Source of the DNA: Manduca sexta
Lineage: Eukaryota; Arthropoda; Insecta; Lepidoptera; Sphingidae
Assembly (NCBI RefSeq): GCF_014839805.1
Contig: NC_051126.1
Location: forward strand, 7,448,609-7,512,608
Length of the DNA: 64,000 nucleotides
Reading direction: 5' to 3'
The notes below the pieces were generated by a model. That model searched no databases, was not told the origin of the DNA, and saw only the letters and a program-made list of their open reading frames with translations. The position numbers and the translations under genes are program-made. Positions 63,017-64,000 of the stretch are shown here, one piece after another. Within the stretch, counting starts at the first letter, position 1, and each line of letters begins with the position of its first letter.

Positions 63017-63350
63017 ATAATAAATAATAATAATATATCAGCCCTGTATTATATACTTGCACACTGCTGATCACGGGCCTCCTCTACTACTGAGAGGGAT
63101 TAGGCCTTAGTCCACCACGCTGGCCTAGTGCGGATTGATAGACTTCACACACCTTCGAAATTCCTATAGAGAACTTCTCAGATGTGCAGGTTTCCTCACG
63201 ATGTTTTCCTTCACCGTTAAAGCGAACGATAAATTCACAAAGAATACACACATGATTTTTAGAAAAGTCAGAGGTGTGTGCCCTTGGGATTTGAACCTGC
63301 GGACATTCGTCTCGGCAGTCCGTTCTAGACCCAACTAGGCTATCGCCGCT
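63017..63350 (-). mobile_element. SINE family 2, full-length
   Basis: Same structure as the other two full-length copies, with intact box A- and B-like motifs and an AAT-type tail at left. 9-bp duplication TTTGCGTTA at 63008-63016 and 63351-63359. A reading frame at its right end is a shadow. Confidence 0.92.
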
Positions 63351-63359
63351 TTTGCGTTA

Positions 63360-64000
63360 CGTATTACGCTTTAAGTTTAATTATTGTTTATTATGATGTT
63401 GACGATAAAAATATATTAACTATATATTTACTTATCGGATTAAACCTAAGTTATGATATCTCAACAGATCCAAAGCACTGTATCGTAAGAGTTTGTGGAG
63501 GATTTGCTGGTCAGTATGGTATTAATACTCTAGTGGAGCACATAAACAATACTCTAAGGGATGCGTTGCATAAATTATAGAAATTTAATAAATCTTGGAT
63601 TACAAAATCGTTCATAATTAAGTAGAATTTTTACAAGAGTCGTAAAGAGCAAGAGCAATAAATTTCTCGAAGGAGTTCTCAGCAACTTCGGACCTGAGGA
63701 AAGCGACTTTACAGTTAATTACTTTGTATCCAGTTAACGAAGTGCTAACTCGAATATGTACGCAGGTCTTTCGAGCTCGTTTAATAAATTCACTTATAAT
63801 TCCCCCTCGAGGGCTATAATATCAACTTTCTCTGCTTAAATTTTGTGAACGTGACGTAAATACAATTTTCTTTTACGTAACTAAGGTTATTATATTCAGG
63901 AGTACTTAAATTATTTTCATATTATAAAAAGATTTATCACTGCCAGTTATTAATATAAAAATCTATTGATTTATTAATTGGAACCCCTGCCCTTATTATA
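63360..64000. other. Window end, nothing recognised
   Basis: A+T-rich sequence without exon, repeat or RNA signal that I can support. Confidence 0.5.

Noticed and set aside
1..64000. CRISPR arrays, operons, bacterial promoters or integrated virus
   Set aside because: No regularly spaced repeats, no dense coding and no viral structural or replication genes are visible. The window is eukaryotic.

Overview
The window looks like a nuclear genomic segment from a moth or butterfly (Lepidoptera). It is strongly A+T-rich and gene-poor, its introns are long, and it is littered with short non-autonomous repeats. Two tRNA-derived SINE families, a Helitron with TC...CTAG termini and several other interspersed repeats have the look of lepidopteran elements. 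No prokaryotic features, operons or long open reading frames are present, and I saw no intact transposase or reverse transcriptase.

The best-supported gene lies on the minus strand, with coding sequence from 26578 down to 21471. Five coding exons (26578-26565, 25807-25611, 23129-22898, 22089-22012, 21786-21471) join with compatible phases and GT/AG sites at every junction. They give a 278-residue protein with two closely spaced transmembrane helices and a long tail carrying four PPxY (WW-domain-binding) motifs. I do not recognise the family by name. Intron 2 holds a decayed tandem copy of the 3' half of exon 2. Intron 1 holds a copy of a repeat rich in TGACGTCA close to the exon 2 acceptor. 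A well-formed poly(A) signal lies at 20142-20137.

Four weaker protein-coding candidates are listed. They are a 90-codon single-exon ORF at 5804-6076 with a nearby AATAAA; a possible exon at 7065-6927 (minus); a signal-peptide-like first exon at 34955-35028, with a phase-compatible but distant terminal exon at 38728-38791; and a two-exon 76-residue candidate at 51198-51309 plus 52239-52357, whose putative intron carries a young SINE.

Region by region: 1-20100 is intergenic, with repeats, a near-perfect 30-bp-arm hairpin (17855-17923) and twin perfect hairpins (14494-14555). 20137-26600 is the PPxY gene. 26600-51200 is mostly non-coding, with a full 302-bp Helitron at 41087-41388, several SINE and LINE-tail relics and some candidate regulatory clusters. 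51200-52520 is the small candidate gene. 52520-64000 is non-coding, with the cleanest copies of the second SINE family. Seven SINE insertions have exact target-site duplications that I could read directly. All functional statements about unrecognised proteins and regulatory clusters are inference.
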